Assembly: GCA_028583405.1 (NCBI GenBank)
Contig: JAPTMU010000155.1
Location: forward strand, 124,663-188,662
Origin: Pogonophryne albipinna
Lineage: Eukaryota; Chordata; Actinopteri; Perciformes; Artedidraconidae
Length of the DNA: 64,000 nt
Reading direction: 5' to 3'
How positions within the stretch are numbered: position 1 is the first letter of the stretch; each line of letters starts with the position of its first letter. This document shows, piece by piece, positions 22,251-60,126 of this stretch. Under the pieces are notes generated by a model, which saw only the letters and a program-made list of their open reading frames with translations, made no database searches and was not told the DNA's origin. Both the position numbers and the translations under genes were made by a program.

Positions 22251-23710
22251 GTGCAAGCCCTCTGAATTATTCGGATGTGGGGGGCACCATTAACGTTAAA
22301 ATTAATTAAAAAAAGATTTGCATTTTGACTTAATAAAATACTTCATGTCCACTTAAAATAAAGTCTTATTTAATAAGATTCTCCTCAATCACCAACAATT
22401 AAATTGAATATTAAAATGTATTTAAAGACAATTAATATCTAATAAATCTCTATTTTGTTGGAGTTTAAGTTTCTGCTTTAGCAATACAACTATACAAACT
22501 GCAAATTGCATCCTAACATGTAACTACTGAATACAATGAGTCAACAGTCACATGGAAAAGGGGAGTCAATTTGGTAAACTGATTTAAAAATATTCTCTTA
22601 TGTCTTTAATTAAATACAAAAGAAAAGCAAAATGAGTTTACTTGTTAACACAAAGTTAACACTTTCATTATTATATGATGAGTACTTAAAAGATAAGTTG
22701 CTAAATCCTTTCTGTTAAAGCATTTGGTTCTTGATTCTTAATAAGTAGTTTTAAGATTAGTTTTAAAAGTGTTGTCACATTCAATATAAAATCCTACCAA
22801 AACAAACACTTTCAAGTTGTGAGGGACAGTTATAGTATGAAGATGTATTTAAAGTAGAAATAAGCCTGTCATCATGTCACTATGACCACAGATATGAAGT
22901 ATTTGTATTTATTATTATAACATGATTTGAGGAACTGGCTCACAGATAACACTTTACTGAAGGAGATCATGGGGCTTGTGGGTCTGGGGGCTTTTTTCTT
23001 TTGAGAGGAAGTAGCTTTTGTCAGTTACTCTTTAGATGCAGGAGCAGCGGGATCCAGGGAAGCCGTTTGAATTGTTGGAGGAGTGCCCTGTTCGGACTGA
23101 AGCAGTCTTTTCAGGGTTGCTGCTGGGGTCTAACTGTGACTTATCTTTATTGGTGTTTTTACGCAGTTTCATACAGCCTCATCCAGGTCAGGGTGAAAGT
23201 CCGGCATGTGATCTCTGTGGCATTTCCAAGGCTGCAATAATACCACTAGTACTGTAAAATACTGAGTCATTCTTGAACACTGGAACATACACAATAAACA
23301 AAGATTCTTACATTTTGTTATCACATTTCAATAATTCTTGTCAAAAATCTTTATTTTATACACATATTTGAGGTCTGCTTTTTTGTTTTGCAACTATAAA
23401 ATAACTATTAAAACAATGAATAATATAAAATACAGTTAATAAAGAAAAAACTGTTCCAGAACCATTCCAGAATATTTGCATGTAGTGGATACAGTAAAAA
23501 CCTATTTGAGTCAAATATTATTATTTATTTTTGTAAACCCCAGAAAAATTAGGAATCATTTTTAGAGCAGTCGAACACTTTGTTAAAATAAGTTTCTCAG
23601 TACATCTATTTATAAAATAGAGAAAAAATACATCTTTCATCTATTTTTCACATCATATTTTTGTTATTTATATCAACCTTATCCATAAAAGGGAATATGG
23701 AAACCCCTTT
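22251..23710. other. AT-rich interval upstream of the mtm1 promoter
   Basis: No gene recognised. A more GC-rich stretch at 22960-23250 has short open frames of no known family. Confidence 0.5.
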
Positions 23711-23713
23711 GAG

Positions 23714-23830
23714 AAACTACATTTCCCTGCATGCCTTGTAAACTCCAATTTGACAAACAGCCAATCCGCGCCATGACACGCCGGCACGTGACGTAGGGCA
23801 AGTTCCTGCTGTGGCTTGAGGGAAACAGAT
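23714..23830 (+). promoter_or_regulatory. mtm1: Probable mtm1 core promoter
   Basis: ACTACATTTCCCTGCATGC (23716-23734) resembles the ZNF143/Staf motif found at TATA-less housekeeping promoters. It is followed by a CCAAT box (23761-23765) and a CACGTG E-box next to a CRE-like GTGACGTA (23785-23795). No TATA box is seen. It lies directly before a good splice donor (23865). The next coding start downstream on this strand is mtm1 exon 2, so assignment to mtm1 is by position. Confidence 0.6.
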
Positions 23831-23864
23831 CGACATTGTGCCACGGGAGAATCGCACTTTGCGG
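23810..23864 (+). other. mtm1: mtm1 noncoding exon 1 (5' UTR), start approximate
   Basis: The exon ends TTTGCGG followed by the strong donor GTAAGTTAAG at 23865. There is no in-frame ATG leading into exon 2. In human MTM1 exon 1 is also noncoding and the ATG is in exon 2, so the arrangement agrees. The transcription start is inferred, and intron 1 would be 9.65 kb. Confidence 0.5.
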
Positions 23865-26800
23865 GTAAGTTAAGACATTTGGCCACAACGAGGCCTATTG
23901 AGTCCATATTAAGTGTCTTTCGGAAGGGTTTGCCGGAGCTTTCTGTGAACTGGGGGTCAGAAATAGCCTGCATTTCGGATGGAACAAGCTGTCTTACCGT
24001 GTAGGCCTTCACTATTTCCTGGTGCAACTCCACAGCTGTGTGTGTGTTGGAATGGCAGAGTTGGAAAAGTTCAGTTTAGGGGGTTCAGTTTTTTGGAGCT
24101 TTGTTCTGTTCCACCCCGATTTTAACTGTTCTGTAAGCTCGCATTCAGCCATGAGCGCTGCCCTGTTATGACACCGAATGCGTTCGCGATAGTGGACATG
24201 CCTAAAAGCCTCCCTTTGGCAGTGTGTTCATACCTTGGAGCTGGATACCCACACCGCAAACTGCTCCAAAGCTGTCAGGGTCTGTTAGTCCGTGGATAAT
24301 GCTAGCTAACCGCGCCACCCTGAATTACACTATACCACAAGCATTTTAACTGCTTTTAATGAAAACAAATCTATTCAACTTCATCTCCTCCTTCGTTGTT
24401 TCACTATATTATCATTGTATCTCATTGTGCTCACAGTTAAAAGTAAGTATTTGAATAAATAGTCCGTTTTGTCGAAGTGAAAGTGTTAGCTTAGTTGTGA
24501 AAACAGCCTTTCCAGCTACTGTACTGTACAGGTCAGCATGTCAGAAGCAGCTCCTGTGCTGAAGGACACAAAACACCTCTAGCATGAGATTAACACTTGT
24601 TACAGTGGAATTGGATGGGATATATGCCTTTTTTATAATATTTCAATAGTTGCCATTTGAATGTGTTTCTGTTGGAAGCCTGTCAGTGAGTGCACACTCA
24701 GCAGCTGGCTTATTAATGTGTTCTGGAGTCAGATCAATGCATCAGCATGTGGAGTGTTATTGACACATTTATAGTTAGCAACAGTATGGATCTGCCTTAG
24801 AGTTGCACAAGTGTTAATGTTAGAGACTGCTACATCTTTGTCAAAAATCTGTACTAGTTTTAAGTCAAAATTAAATACATTTTAGTGTCATTTCCATTAT
24901 ATATTTTTGATTTAAAGTGCACATCGAAAACGGAAATCTAAAGTGGGGAGATATTTGCTGAGTTCTACCCAGCTTGTATTGGATCCAATTTTAATCGAAC
25001 AGAATACTGTAATATTATTTAATATTTGTAAGTAGTTTGTGTTATACACATTTCAGATGTAACCAAACATGTACAGTAGTGAGTTTAATTCTCAGTCCTA
25101 AGATATAGGTAGTTTTACTTCGTGGTGTTTCAAATTTTCCACAAACTATCAGTTTAACTAGACTAAAGTAACCTCAGTATTTAAACTACACCCTTCTGCC
25201 TCTAGCTTTACCACCGAATGAGGAAGCATTCATTGTGTGTAGTTTCATGCACTTAATGAAAGTATTCATGCATATAAATAACAATAACACATAACCAGAT
25301 TATCCGATTTTAATCATGATGTTTAAATGTCAGTTCATCGACCTCTCTAACTTACTGCTGTCCATCGAACCTCAATGTCCACCCTCTGAAAACATTATAC
25401 TGTTCCCAACAGCACACCTTTGTACAGAGGCTTTTCCCAACTGTCAGCCACCAAAACAAATATTGAAGAGACCAGATTTAAAACAACATCCACTTGGTTA
25501 TGTATCATATATTAAAATACGTACGCCCGGATTTCTGTCTTGATATTTAGTTTTTGGTGGCAATGGCTTAAGAAAATGTTTTTCACATGCCAAGATCTCT
25601 AAATAAAATGTTAGTTTCACTTCCTTTATATACTTTCTCTCCATCCATATTACTCACATCCTCCATGACTCACCAATGTGTTTATTCCCACTTTTCCCTC
25701 TCCCTTCCCTCCTTCAGAAGCAGAACACATGTTCAGACAGGCTCACAGTGACAGGTATCAATGGAGCACTGTCCCTAAGCAGAACAGGAATAATCCACCT
25801 TTTGTTCTTTCATTCCATGAATTAACCTGTTTTTAACCTTTTTTCAACCTAAAAATGTTTGGATTCAAATAATTCAACATTAGGAAATGATTTTTTTTTG
25901 AAGTTGTTTCAATTCAGAATGAAGGCTCTTTCTGATGACCGTGTATCTGCCTATGAATACAGTTGTTTAATATCTTCTGTGGTTTATCCTCAATTAATTT
26001 TGACATTTCATATGTTTAAAAAGAAATAAGCTTGAGCTCAAACATGTGAGCAGTTTTGCGTAATGCAGGTTGTTATGGAATAATTGTGTTATGTTGCATT
26101 ACGGGAGATGTAGGATCCAGTGGTTTTGGAACATTTTGAAAAACCCTTCTTTTGTTACATCTCTCTCTTGTGACACCCCAAAGGGGATACATTGCTGGAT
26201 TTCCTCTTAATTGGGGTAGTTTCCACAATATCAGCCAAATGGAAAAAACTCTTGTTGCTGCACATTTATAGTATATATATTTACTGAATATATTATGATA
26301 TCCCCTAACCTTCTTGCTTTAGCTGGGATAATAATATCATACAAATATTGTTGAATTGCTTTGAACAAATATATCGCTCAGTGCTTTTTATTTCTGTTCA
26401 TATGACCGTAAATGAGAGCCGTACCAGTCTATCCAAATGGTCAATATTAGCTTTTCATCACAGATATATTCCTATCAGCGTATGTCGCCTCTATGTTTGT
26501 GGTTCTTAACAAACAGGTCTTTCTATGACCATTTATGTCAGTGTGAATATGAGACTCGTGCATGTGCGCCCGGTTCCACATTTTAATTCTAAAACGGAAG
26601 CAGGCATACACGCAGTTAGCGCTGCATAATGAATTGAAATTAAATCTCAACACTAGAGGACTAGAGTAACACATATATGTCCTGGCATACAAATAGTTTT
26701 ACACATACTTTATTAAATATCTTTGTTTGGGACAGATGTTCTTAAAAAATCGCACTTTGATCCTATCAAAAATAACTTTAAATGATAATAAACATAACGA

Positions 26801-26874
26801 TTAAAAAAAAAAGATCATTCCCCCTAATATTGTGAATCATATTGCAATTCAACATCAGTTAAAATGATGTCTCT
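23865..26874 (+). other. mtm1 intron 1, proximal part
   Basis: AT-rich with no recognisable exon. The rest of intron 1 holds the repeats listed below and ends at 33515. Confidence 0.5.
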
Positions 26875-27010
26875 GGGCAGCTGTATAGTTCAGTTGGTAC
26901 AGCTGGCAGGCTTGGTCTTCATGCGGAGAACCCGGGTTCGAATCCAGCCCGGGACAATTTGCTATGTGTCATCCCCTCTGCATCCCCCTTTCAACACAGT
27001 CACTATAAAG
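26875..27010 (+). mobile_element. tRNA-derived SINE
   Basis: The tRNA-like head (26875-26953) has a box-A-like TAGTTCAGTTGGTA and a perfect box B GGTTCGAATCC (26935-26945). The GCCCGGG that closes the head pairs only loosely with its start. A non-tRNA body follows (ATTTGCTATGTGTCATCCCC). The body argues against a functional tRNA. Confidence 0.8.
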
Positions 27011-28164
27011 GCGCCCAAACAAACGTAAAAATAAGATAATCCCAACTAGTTATTTTTGCCAAGTTGCGCAGCTATGTGTGACTGTGTGGTGTAGGTAAGG
27101 GTTTGTGTTGCCAACAACGCCACCTAAGGGAGTTTCACCCCTAGGAACTAACTATTGATTATAAAAGATTCAACCCACAAGGAACACAGGTTCGTTTTAC
27201 GTAACGGGCTAGAGACAGTTTCAGTTACAGTTAACTAGGGTTGGGTATCGTTTGAATTTCCACGATTCTGATTCCGATTCTACTTTTCGATTCCGGTTCT
27301 TAACGGTTCTCAATTCCGATTCTTTGAGGGGCAGGGTAAAAAAAATGATACATGCTTCTTCCACCAAAAAAATTACATTTATTCGAGAAACTTTTACACA
27401 GGTTAGTTTACAGTAATATTCACATTAATCAGTCTGTTTATATTCACTGCGTTGTAACTGTAACCTGAGAACCACTGAAGCTACAACAGTCCAACTTTTA
27501 AAGAACAGTTCTTGTTGAGAAAAACAAGCATATCTGCCTTCTCAGGCATACCGGGAAGAAATGTTTGAACATTTTGAAGTAAAATGCTTCAATCTGGTGC
27601 ACTTTAAGCAGAATTACTAGAGACTAGATCTAGGGGGTACAACTCTAAACACCCATATGAAAAAGATCTGTTTACATTTTAATAATTAAATAAGTATGTG
27701 AACATAACCAATAACCTACCATAGCCAATAGGGGTGTAACGGTTCACAAACATTTCGGTTCGGTACGTACCTCGGTTTTTAGGTCACGGTTCGGTTCGGT
27801 ACGTTTTCGGTACAGCAGAAAAAATTATCACAAAACATATATATTTTTTAAATTAAACTGAATAATGTATTAACTCAAATAAATACAAAATATAATATAA
27901 TAAACATTAAGGTGCAGCATTTCGATGAATTAAAATAATCTGTATTTGAACTTTACTGTACTAGTACTCACAAAACATAAACTATTAGTTTTGGGTTTTT
28001 AATTATTATTAAACTATGAATATTCACTCAAATAAATATAAAATAAACATTAAGGTGCAGCTTTTCGATGAACTGAAATAATCTGTATTTGAACTGTACT
28101 GTACTAGTACCTAAGCAGCCAGTTTGACATTATGACTTGCTTGTCATTGTATTTTCATGTTTTT

Positions 28165-28401
28165 TTAAAGAAAAATGAACTTGTCCACATTGCTTGCCGA
28201 AAGGGCAGATCTGCTGGCACTAACAATGTCTCCTGCTGTGGAGAACACCCTCTCGCTAGGGACAGAGGTAGCAGATACAGCCAGGTAGCGCTTTGCTAAC
28301 ATGGCAACATAAGGATATTTGGCGTTTGTAATAGCTTTGGCTTGGTCTGAACTTTTTGCGAGTGGTGGAGGCTTAAATGCTAGTGGGAGTTGGGTTTGCA
28401 C
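28165..28401 (-). pseudogene. hAT transposase C-terminal dimerisation (hATC) remnant
   Basis: It contains YPYVAMLAKRYLAVSATSVP followed by SERVFSTAGDIVS, the conserved hATC block with the SERVFS signature. It overlaps the N-terminal piece in another frame, so the catalytic core is missing and the two pieces cannot form one protein here. Confidence 0.9.
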
Positions 28402-28646
28402 TTCAGTCTTTTGGTACCGGTGATATTCACGTTCGGGTGATGCCTTTTCAAATGAGTGTGCAAGTTTGATGTATTGCCAGCCGCGTAACCAATTTTAGTT
28501 GAACAATGCCGACAAACAGCTTTGGTTCGGTCCACCTGTCTTTGTCCGTCATCCTTGTACGTAAATGCGAAACCAAAATGTTCCCAAACCGGAGACTTCA
28601 ATGATGCTGGAGGATTTTCGAGCTCAACTTTATCTGTGTTCGCCAT
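28380..28646 (-). pseudogene. hAT transposase N-terminal BED zinc-finger remnant
   Basis: This 88-residue frame contains VWEHFGF and a BED-type finger (VCRHCSTKIGYAAGNTSNLH, then LKRHHP), the DNA-binding N-terminus of hAT transposases. It reads out of frame a few codons past LKCKPNSH, where the deletion joins it to the C-terminal piece. Confidence 0.88.
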
Positions 28647-29847
28647 TTCGACAGTTCCTCAAATTACTGACTACATTTGAACGCATCCCTCTGATCAGCT
28701 CGTCCAATGAAATGACTTGCTCGCTCTATGACGCGTTGAACACAATGGGAGCAAATTACTCTGAATGCTGCGACGCAGCACCTGAGATTACTTCCAAGAA
28801 GTTGTTCACGTTCTCAATTTTTTACGTTTAACGTTATATTCGTTCGGTACACTTCGGTACACACGTGTACCGAACCGAAGGGCCCGTACCGAATAATTTC
28901 GGTACGTGTACCGTTACACCCCTAATAGCCAATAACAAATACATGTAACGTATTTTATTTTTGTTGTTCATTCATATCTTATTTTACTATTTTATTTATG
29001 CATGTTTTTGTATCTCTCCAGTTTAAAACGATATGTCTGGTTTACTGTCCTATAGTATACATTGGAATGATTTCAAACCTGTTTTATCCCAATAATTACA
29101 AAGGAGTGCCTTGGAAATATGTGTTTACATAAATTGTGATCAAAACGTTTGAGACCCACTGAGATAACTTAGACTAAAGTGAACTATCTAAACACTCAGA
29201 GTCCTTTACCTCACTGAGCTGTAGTTATCAGCCTCTCAGTCTGACTGGAGAGGACTCTCCTCCACCTTGTTGTAGAAACATCTTCTTCTAATATCCGTTA
29301 GAGCAGCTAGCACCAGATGCTAATAACAACAGCGCGTACCGGTGCACCCTCCCTTTCTCCCTCGCTCGCTCCCACGCTCACTCGCACTTTGGCTGTGAGC
29401 TGCGGGTGCCAGATAAGCCAACATCCCCCATTTTAATCACTTACTGCGCCCATTGTACAGGGCAAATGAATAGTGTAACCGGGATGAAAAGGGGGTTACA
29501 TTTACTTAATTATGAATGTTGTTACATCAAGGCCGAAAATTAGGATGAGCACCAACGGTCAAAACGTTTTTTTTCCTCCCAGAGCTGTCAGCGCAGCGCC
29601 TCCACAGATCTGGCGCCCTAGGCGAACATCTATAACGCCAGTGCGACAGGCCGGCCCTGGTCTCAGGTTACGATGTAGGAAGTGTAGGTACAACGCTACA
29701 TTTCCCGCCCCGCCGCAGTCATACGGAGTCATACGGCTACGGAGAGCGGCGAGAAACCGGTTCTCGGTACCCAACCCTACAGTTAACACAATTACTTTAT
29801 TTTATAAAAATCAATTAACTATTCTAAAAACACCAGATACACATAAT

Positions 29848-31255
29848 CAGTGCATGACATTAAGGATTTTGGGAGATGGCCCTGTGGGCCATCTAAGCTA
29901 ATTTACATATGGCCCTGAGCCCAATAGAGATTGCCCTGAAAAATGCGCGCACGAAGGGTTTGGGGGGCCCCCCCCTAGAAAATATAGATTTTTGCAGGTC
30001 TTAGATGCTGTCTGGTGCATTCTCTAGACTGAATTATAAGATGAACCACCACAATATTATATTGTACCATTTCAATTTTATTCTTCATTTCACTTGTTTG
30101 TTTGTTCTAGTTTGTGTTTGCTCGCTTGCATTCCCTGCATAGCTATAAAAAATACTTAAGTTGTTGGTCAAGACACTTTCCATCTGATGAAGGCAAATGC
30201 CTTCCCAGATGTAAAAAAAGTAGAAAACATTACATTCAGTTATAACTGCCAAAACAAACATTATTTACACTATTATGGCCCCTGTTAAAAATGTTTGTAA
30301 TGTTATCTACTGTAAGTTGGTCGAACGAATGCCTCCTCATCCGGAAGCTGACCGAGCAGACCCGAGCAGCAGTCGAGAGGAGCCGAGCGCATCCGCGAAG
30401 CACACAAAATGGCGACGTCAGAGTCCCTGTTAGCCGGCAAATCTAAATCTCTTTGGTCAAAAACCGCTTCAGTTGCGCCACTGATGTGACAGACAAGAAG
30501 AGTATGTGACGGACAAGAATAGTCAATTCTAATGTCTAACACTTAATGTGGAGCAAGAGATGTCCTGTATAGGTTGATTGTGCGTTGATCTGTTGGTAAT
30601 GCCTCGGGGTTCCGGTGGGCATGTAAACAAATGCATAATGCTGCGCTATACTTTGTTGCCTCACCCAGTTGCATAGCGACACTTATTGTTTAGGTGTCTT
30701 TTAATAAGCAGGTAGTCATGTCATTAGCTGGATCTGATCGATATGGACATAAACGTGAGTGAAGTCTAATATGACGGGAGAGAGAGATCAGCTGCTGCTG
30801 TCGAGTCTATGATCGACACGCAGCTCTGCATGATCACATGCAGCGGTGAGCGGACAAACACAGACTTCAGGTTAGAATATCACACGTAGCTATTTTAATT
30901 ACCTCTCAAACTACCTAAACTAGTTATAGATATGTTTAGTTTTACTGTCGGGTCACTCATTACTGGATCCGCGAGATGCATGATACTGGCATAATAGATT
31001 GCCCGATCGGGCAACCAGCAGGTGAGGCTTCATTGCCCGATCGGGCAACCAGCAGGTGAGGCTTCATTGCCCGATCGGGCAACCAGCAGGTGAGGCTTCA
31101 TTGCCCGATCGGGCAACCAGCAGGTGAGGCTTCATTGCCCGATCGGGCAACCAGCAGGTGAGGCTTCATTGCCCGATCGGGCAACCAGCAGGTGAGGCTT
31201 CATTGACCGAGCTAAATACTAGATGGCCCCGGGCAGTCGTTAATGTCGAGCCCTG
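29848..31255. mobile_element. hAT-like element with minisatellite near its right end
   Basis: The left end CAGTGCATGACATTAA and the reverse complement of the right end, CAGGGCTCGACATTAA, form imperfect TIRs. The flanks share CATAAT, shorter than the usual 8-bp hAT duplication, so the duplication has decayed or the ends are off by a base or two. No transposase seen. Confidence 0.55.
31001..31204. repeat. 34-bp minisatellite with palindromic core, 6 copies
   Basis: Six perfect head-to-tail copies start at 31001, 31035, 31069, 31103, 31137 and 31171. Each contains TTGCCCGATCGGGCAA, a 16-base perfect palindrome. A seventh copy at 31205 is degenerate (GACCGAGC). Confidence 0.97.
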
Positions 31256-32400
31256 CATAATACAATCAGCTAAAAGTTCATTCTGGGGCATAGGAGGTAC
31301 AAGACAGGGCTGGGGCTTACCAGGCGGCAATAAATAAAAAGGGGGAAGGGTCCAACTCAAAACCACACGTGACACCGCAAACCAAACAATAGGACTTGTG
31401 AAGAACACCACCACCAGGGACTGGGGTTGCCGCCTCATGCCCACAGCACCTGTCTGACAAGAGGAAGACGGTTAAAACCTCCAAACAGTATTACACTTAA
31501 ATAAACAACTAAATAAATAACCAAACAAATACAACCAAATTAATTAACTTATCCAAATAAAGTCTGTACGCAATGGTCAATGTTAAACAAGGAAAACACT
31601 AGTATATAAACTAAATTAACAAAACAAAATAACAAAACCAAAATAACAGTTTCACAAATTAAACAGTGAGTTGTATCCGTGAGAATTTGTCGGCCCGGAG
31701 AGCCCGAACAGCTTCAGAGTCCAGAAGGGGGGGGAGGGGGCATGTCACCAGCCACGGAGCTCGCAAAGCAACGGCAAGTTTATCCCAGCAGTGAGTCACT
31801 GCAAAGAGCCAAAACAGCAGGACCAGTTGTCCGAAGGTGGGCCTAACAATGAATAGCACCCCTGAAAAGGGCACAGGTACATATCATATTATTTAGAGGA
31901 CAAATAAACACATGGATGTCAATAACTGAATTTACAGGTTCCCATACATACAATCTATTCAGCCACAGCACAGCACCCGAGCCGTCAGGGGAGAGAGGCG
32001 CACAGGCCATGGCAAAATCCCGCTGCAGCAATAAATATAAGATAAGCCAGGAGCCAAGTTTCAGGTGATAAAGGGAGGCAGACAACGGCAACTCACCAGG
32101 TGATAACAGCACTGCGCCAAGGGGAGTCTTCAGCGGAGCAATTTCTCCGCCACCGCACCGGCAGTCAGATGCGCTGTCCGGATGCAAGTGTTGCGAAACT
32201 GCTGCCACGGCAAACAATTCATTTAGGCCACGCCGTGCTCCAGCCACCAGCGAAGGAGTTGACAGGTGAGTCACGAGCTACGCCACACCCCTGTATTCAT
32301 ACTTCCGGCGCCGCCCAGTAGTGACAAATGCGCGGAGGCGCATGGCACAGTGCCGTGCAGCGGTACGGATGGAGAAGACCTCCTGTCACATCTGCACTTT
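31256..32400 (-). other. Possible spliced minus-strand transcription unit or repeat, unidentified
   Basis: On the minus strand, AATCTTCGCC-free GC-rich sequence starts near 32400 and contains well-formed splice signals in order. These are a donor CCTG/GTGAGTTG (about 32097), an acceptor CCCTTTTCAG/GGG (about 31865), an acceptor CTTGTCAG/ACAGG (about 31455) and a donor GCCTG/GTAAGCCC (about 31320). Open frames across the would-be exons resemble nothing I know. It could be a lncRNA or a repeat carrying spliced sequence. Confidence 0.25.
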
Positions 32401-33515
32401 ACATACATTTGATGAAAAAAATGCGTGTGAATGTTCATCTGTGTGCGTAGGATACTGTTTAGCGTAGCTTACCATAAAGCTACACTACACAGCTATGTGT
32501 GCTAGCTACATTAGCTTCAATCCTGAGTTCAGCCTAAAGTTAGCCAGATAACCTGCTGCTCTAACGTTATGACCCAAATGTGTCCGGTTTCCATGAAGAA
32601 GAGTTTTCCTGTGGACTTCTGGATAGTTCCATATAATGTATTGTTACCTTGATTAATTTTTCAGTGTCTTTTTTAGAAGTGTTGCCATGACAACAGTTGA
32701 GGGACAGCTGGCATCCAGCATTACTTGGAGATGTGTTGTAAACAGAACACCTATTATCACCTTACTTTTAGCCAACTATTGTGTTTACACTTGGACACGG
32801 TAATCCAATCTTTTGAAGGGGGCTAGATCATTCATTATTGATGATGCATATTAGATCGAATTGGTGCTCACAGGGCTTCAAACTGAGTCAACAAGGGAAT
32901 ATTGATGATCTGTCACATACATCTACACCAGCATGTCCTTTTTAAAGTGAACATGGTGGTGACTTTGCTCCATCGGTGCAGGATGTAATTGATTTCATTT
33001 GCAAAGATATGCGCTCTTAGTGTATATGACCTGTCAAAGTAGTCCTTGGATATTTGATGTTTTTTTGGATGCTTTCCTTAAACTAGAAAAAATTATTGAA
33101 TTACATTGACTTGGTTAAAAGTATTTTAATATAGGGCAATATATTAAATCATAGCCTACTGTATCGCCAAAATTTATTTGTACCTGTAGGTAGATTTGGT
33201 TTAATCTTTAAGGGAAAAATGTGAAAATGAAAATCAAATTAAAAACCTTTTTTCTCAGACTGTGTTAATACTGTATAATATTCTTCCTCTGGTTAACACT
33301 GGCATTTTGCTGACAGTATCCATGCAAACAGTATAACTGACAACTCCTGTCTTATCTGACATGATGTGTTCTGGCACTGTTATGAAAACGTTCCGGTATC
33401 TCTCACATTATCTGCTGATTAATCCTTATAGTCTGGTATTCTCCTGACCCCAGCTTTAGAATTCTATCCTTGCTGCTGACACCACTGACAGTCTCTGTGT
33501 GTCTCTCTTCCTCAG
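32401..33515 (+). other. mtm1 intron 1, distal part
   Basis: AT-rich, with no gene or clear repeat. It ends in the acceptor CTCTTCCTCAG. Confidence 0.6.
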
Positions 33516-33541
33516 CCTGTGGAACCCCCCCTCCCTGAGCG

Positions 33542-59198
<25,657 letters not shown>

Positions 59199-59493
59199 GT
59201 AAGTAACTCCTCTCTTTAGAATCAATCGGTTGAGCTTTGTCTTTTTTAATATCCAGGGTTCGTACAGGTGCTGGAAATCCTTGAAAATGCTTGAAATTGT
59301 ACGAGGTGTTTTCAAGGTTTGAAAAGTGCTTGAATTTTGGGAATGGTGCTTGAATTTGGGATAAAGTGCTTGAAATTGTAAATGCTTTACTTCGCTTTTT
59401 AGATTAAAAGAAAATATAGAAGTCGGAGTGCGCTTAATTGCTTCGCTTTTACATAAAACATCCGGCCTTCCCGCTATGCGCGTGACCGGCAAG

Positions 59494-59914
59494 CATACTT
59501 GCCAACCCTTCATAGCCCTCTCCCGGTTTCCTCCCGGGGTCATATTTCTCCCACATTTCTCCCGATTTCTGACAAAATCAGATTTACACACGACTGTTTC
59601 CACTCTGACTTTTATTACAGCTACACCATTGTTTGGTTTCCATGGTAGCACGTCTCTTTAGTAGCGTGCGCAACTAGATAGTCACAGAAAAACAGAACAA
59701 GAATGGACAACTCGACCCTCTGCTCACTCCTTTCCTGGTCCAGCCCACACATATGCTCCATCAAGAGGATGGTGCTACAGGCCGCAAGGCATTGCACTCA
59801 GAACTACAATAAGCACGTTAATGTTAATCTAACAGCTCCGGCGATCCACTAGCACCCCCCCGCGGTGGTTTAGAAATGCTCCCGATTTCTGAGGTCTCAA
59901 GGTTGGCAAGTATG
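59494..59914. mobile_element. hAT MITE nested in the composite element
   Basis: Ends CATACTTGCCAACC and GGTTGGCAAGTATG, with the perfect 8-bp duplication CCGGCAAG (59486-59493 and 59915-59922). 421 bp, non-coding. Confidence 0.93.
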
Positions 59915-59984
59915 CCGGCAAGTGTTTTTGTTACGTGTGACCTGGGCATTCTGATGAGAGTGATAGATGACAGTATGCCAGGAG

Positions 59985-60126
59985 GTTGCCGTTTTCAACG
60001 AGCGTTGGCTAGCAGAAGACGAATACAAGCCATGGCTAAGACGAGGGTCAAGCCCACGAGTAGCCTCCTGCAAAGTTTGCAAAAAATAACGATGGGAGAG
60101 TATGCGCTGACGACCCACATGAAAGG
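59985..60126 (+). pseudogene. Degraded hAT transposase zinc-finger exon
   Basis: Frames here read RWLAEDEYKPWLRRGSSPR, ASCKVCKK and MGEYALTTHMKG, a CxxC...H-type finger as in BED/hAT N-termini, broken by a frameshift. A GTACGG follows the last block like a splice donor. Confidence 0.6.

Larger units (their letters stand above)
27729..28924 (-). mobile_element. hAT element (inner), internally deleted
   Basis: The ends are TAGGGGTGTAACGG and CCGTTACACCCCTA, with the 8-bp target duplication ATAGCCAA (27721-27728 and 28925-28932). On the minus strand it keeps the first and last pieces of a hAT transposase, and the middle is gone. Confidence 0.93.
27236..29779. mobile_element. hAT element (outer), non-autonomous
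   Basis: The ends are TAGGGTTGGGTATCG and CGGTACCCAACCCTA. They are flanked by the perfect 8-bp target duplication CAGTTAAC (27228-27235 and 29780-29787), diagnostic of hAT. The inside has no transposase of its own and was entered by a second hAT at 27729-28924. Confidence 0.92.

Noticed and set aside
26875..26953. A functional tRNA gene
   Set aside because: The acceptor stem does not pair well and a SINE body follows directly.
28165..28646. A host ZBED gene
   Set aside because: The pieces lie within hAT TIRs and an 8-bp duplication, in different frames and without the catalytic core.
31001..31204. CRISPR-like array
   Set aside because: Units are fully tandem with no variable spacers, in a vertebrate genome.
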